Assembly: GCF_035282405.1 (NCBI RefSeq)
Contig: NZ_JAYKBP010000001.1
Coordinates: 310,001-374,000, forward strand
Direction of reading: 5' to 3'
DNA length: 64,000 nt
Source of the DNA: Parvimonas sp035282405
GTDB lineage: Bacteria; Bacillota; Clostridia; Tissierellales; Peptoniphilaceae
Each line of letters begins with the position of its first letter. Within the stretch, counting starts at the first letter, position 1. The notes under the pieces were generated by a model, which was not told where the DNA came from, did no database searches, and worked only from the letters and a program-made list of their open reading frames with translations. Below, in pieces: positions 62,751 to 64,000 of the stretch. A program made the translations under genes and the position numbers.

Positions 62751-64000
62751 CTATACCAAAATACAATCTATATTTTGTATCAAATTTGCCTTTGAAATCA
62801 CTATTACAGTATCATTTACCCTTATAAAATCTTCTCCTGTTGGAAAAATCAGCTTATTATCTCTAATTATATATGCTATAAGTACATTATCTTTTATTTT
62901 CAACTCTTTTAGTGGGATGTCTAGGACTTTAGATTTTTTATTTACTTTTATCTCAACCGCCTCAGCATTATTTGATAATCTATGCAAAGTCTCTATATTT
63001 GATCCCTCACTATTAATAATTGACCTTACTACACTAATTATTATATCAGAAACTAATCTTTTTGGTGTAACAAATGAAAATCTTTCAGTAGATGGAATTA
63101 TATTTAAAAGAGAAATTCTACTAACTTTCGCAACAGCTTTTTTTACATTAAGCTTTTCAGCAAACATTCCTAACATAATATTTTCTTCATCAATACCCGT
63201 TAACGCTACACAAGCATCATAATTTGTCAACCCTTCTTCATCTAAAACATCAGAGTCTGAACCATCTGCACAAATAACTTTAACCTTTGATGGAAATTTT
63301 TCGCTAAATGAAGTTGCTAAATCTCTATTAACTTCAACCAGCTTAATTTTAATATTTTCACGAATTAAGTTTGAAATTAAATAATAAGAAATTCTACTAC
63401 CGCCTATTATAAAAACAGATTCTATCTTTTTGTTTCCACCTTCTAATATATTGTAAAATTTATATGCAAATTCATCAGTTCCTGTGAAATAAATTTTATC
63501 ATTTTCTCTAATGATAAAATCCCCCGATGGAATAAAAATTTCGTCTTTTCTTTCAACAATTCCAATTAAAACTTTTATATTAAATTTTTGTTGCAAATCC
63601 GAAATTTTGGTGTCTTTCAATGGACTGTCCTTCCCAACAGAAATTCCTATAAGCTTCACTCGTCCATCTGCAAATGTTTCAACTGAATGTGCAAATGGAT
63701 ACTTTAAACCTCTAGAAATTTCTCTTGCAGCGACAAATTCAGGATTAATTACTAAATCAATTCCCAGTACTTCCTTGACAAAACCAGACTTAGAAGAATA
63801 TTCTGGATTTCTAACACGTGCAATAGTATACTTTGCTCCCATATTCTTTGCAAAGATACAAGATATAATATTTATTTCATCACTCTCTGTTACAGAAATA
63901 AATACATCGCTATCTGCAACTCCTGCCTCTTCTAAAACATCATAGTTCGTTCCACTTCCAGAAATTCCCATAATATCATATTTAGATAACATTTCATTTA
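62751..64000 (-). CDS. trkA: Potassium uptake regulator TrkA (5' end outside window)
   Basis: At least 416 residues readable; the N-terminal Rossmann start (about 40 residues, including GxGxxG) lies beyond the right edge, since the frame stays open to base 64000 and the usual family start is not reached. Two RCK units are visible: TNYDVLEEAGVADSDVFISVTESDE and the second Rossmann strand SVFIIGGSRISYYLISNL near 193, plus two TrkA-C parts (LKDTKISDLQQKFNIKV and VLDIPLKELKIKDNVLIAYI). It gates TrkH through NAD(H)/ATP binding. trkH follows with 7 bases between. Confidence 0.95.
   Translation of the reverse strand, partial: NEMLSKYDIMGISGSGTNYDVLEEAGVADSDVFISVTESDEINIISCIFAKNMGAKYTIARVRNPEYSSKSGFVKEVLGIDLVINPEFVAAREISRGLKYPFAHSVETFADGRVKLIGISVGKDSPLKDTKISDLQQKFNIKVLIGIVERKDEIFIPSGDFIIRENDKIYFTGTDEFAYKFYNILEGGNKKIESVFIIGGSRISYYLISNLIRENIKIKLVEVNRDLATSFSEKFPSKVKVICADGSDSDVLDEEGLTNYDACVALTGIDEENIMLGMFAEKLNVKKAVAKVSRISLLNIIPSTERFSFVTPKRLVSDIIISVVRSIINSEGSNIETLHRLSNNAEAVEIKVNKKSKVLDIPLKELKIKDNVLIAYIIRDNKLIFPTGEDFIRVNDTVIVISKANLIQNIDCILV

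Noticed and set aside
1..64000. CRISPR array, prophage, integrase-tRNA island
   Set aside because: No regularly spaced repeats, no phage structural or integrase genes, and the tRNA-Leu 3' end shows no duplicated attachment site.

Overview
The window is very AT-rich DNA from a low-GC, Gram-positive, anaerobic Firmicute. Several features point that way: lipoproteins with Gram-positive lipoboxes, strong GGAGG Shine-Dalgarno sites with many TTG starts, canonical sigma-A promoters, a class II tRNA-Leu, an L10 leader, and a selenocysteine-containing glycine/sarcosine/betaine reductase component B. Together with the amino-acid-fermenting gene set, this suggests a Tissierellia / Peptoniphilaceae-type coccus (Parvimonas, Peptoniphilus or a relative). 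That assignment is an inference from gene content, not a sequence match.

Layout. 1-5.3 kb: two tandem paralogous lipoproteins, a broken small membrane ORF, upp, tRNA-Leu(CAA), a phosphohexomutase and exonuclease III. 5.4-10.5 kb: a PhnDCEE-type ABC importer operon ending in a cytosolic 5'-nucleotidase-like phosphoesterase, with a terminator-like hairpin after the binding-protein gene. 10.6-16.9 kb: ComF, RecD2, MurA and TypA. 17.0-22.6 kb: the most unusual locus, a 1117-residue secreted protein (two tandem VWA domains, an Asn/Asp-rich linker, an LCAT-like lipase and a calcium-loop tail) followed by three tandem copies of a small four-helix membrane protein, each separated from the next by displaced fragments of the lipase 3' end. 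23-24.4 kb: GNAT and lipoate ligase. 24.5-27.7 kb: a dead IS30-type element, then a secreted clan-CD-like cysteine peptidase and a lipoprotein. 27.7-32.5 kb: a four-gene 2-oxoacid/acetoin dehydrogenase complex in which the lipoyl domain sits on E3 instead of E2.

32.7-36.4 kb: oligopeptide-binding lipoprotein, asparaginase and an unknown lipoprotein. 36.6-42 kb: a fermentation module of an NSS-family symporter, GrdB (in-frame UGA = Sec with a bSECIS hairpin), GrdE, GrdX and a GntR/FCD regulator; GrdA, GrdC and GrdD are not in the window. 42-46.9 kb: an unknown protein, a zinc-ribbon protein, ApbE, an APH-fold protein lacking its catalytic motif, a MazF-type toxin without antitoxin, and NUDIX, the last flanked by two copies of a 90-bp repeat. 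47-48.2 kb: rplJ-rplL with an L10 leader, detached from rplKA and rpoBC. 48.2-50.1 kb: a Fic protein flanked by copies of an IS end, then an internally deleted IS. 50.1-64 kb: a small export-type membrane protein, leucyl aminopeptidase, CopA, HolA, ComEC, GNAT, methyltransferase, Sua5/TsaC, RNase H, TrkH and TrkA (TrkA runs off the right edge).

Functional links. The peptide-binding protein, aminopeptidase, asparaginase, NSS symporter and Grd component B fit a peptide and amino-acid fermenter. The lipoate ligase can serve the only lipoyl domain seen here, on E3. Most operons run on the minus strand and many are closed by clear hairpin/T-run terminators. Three separate single-T losses in T-tracts break ORFs; they may be real decay or read errors.
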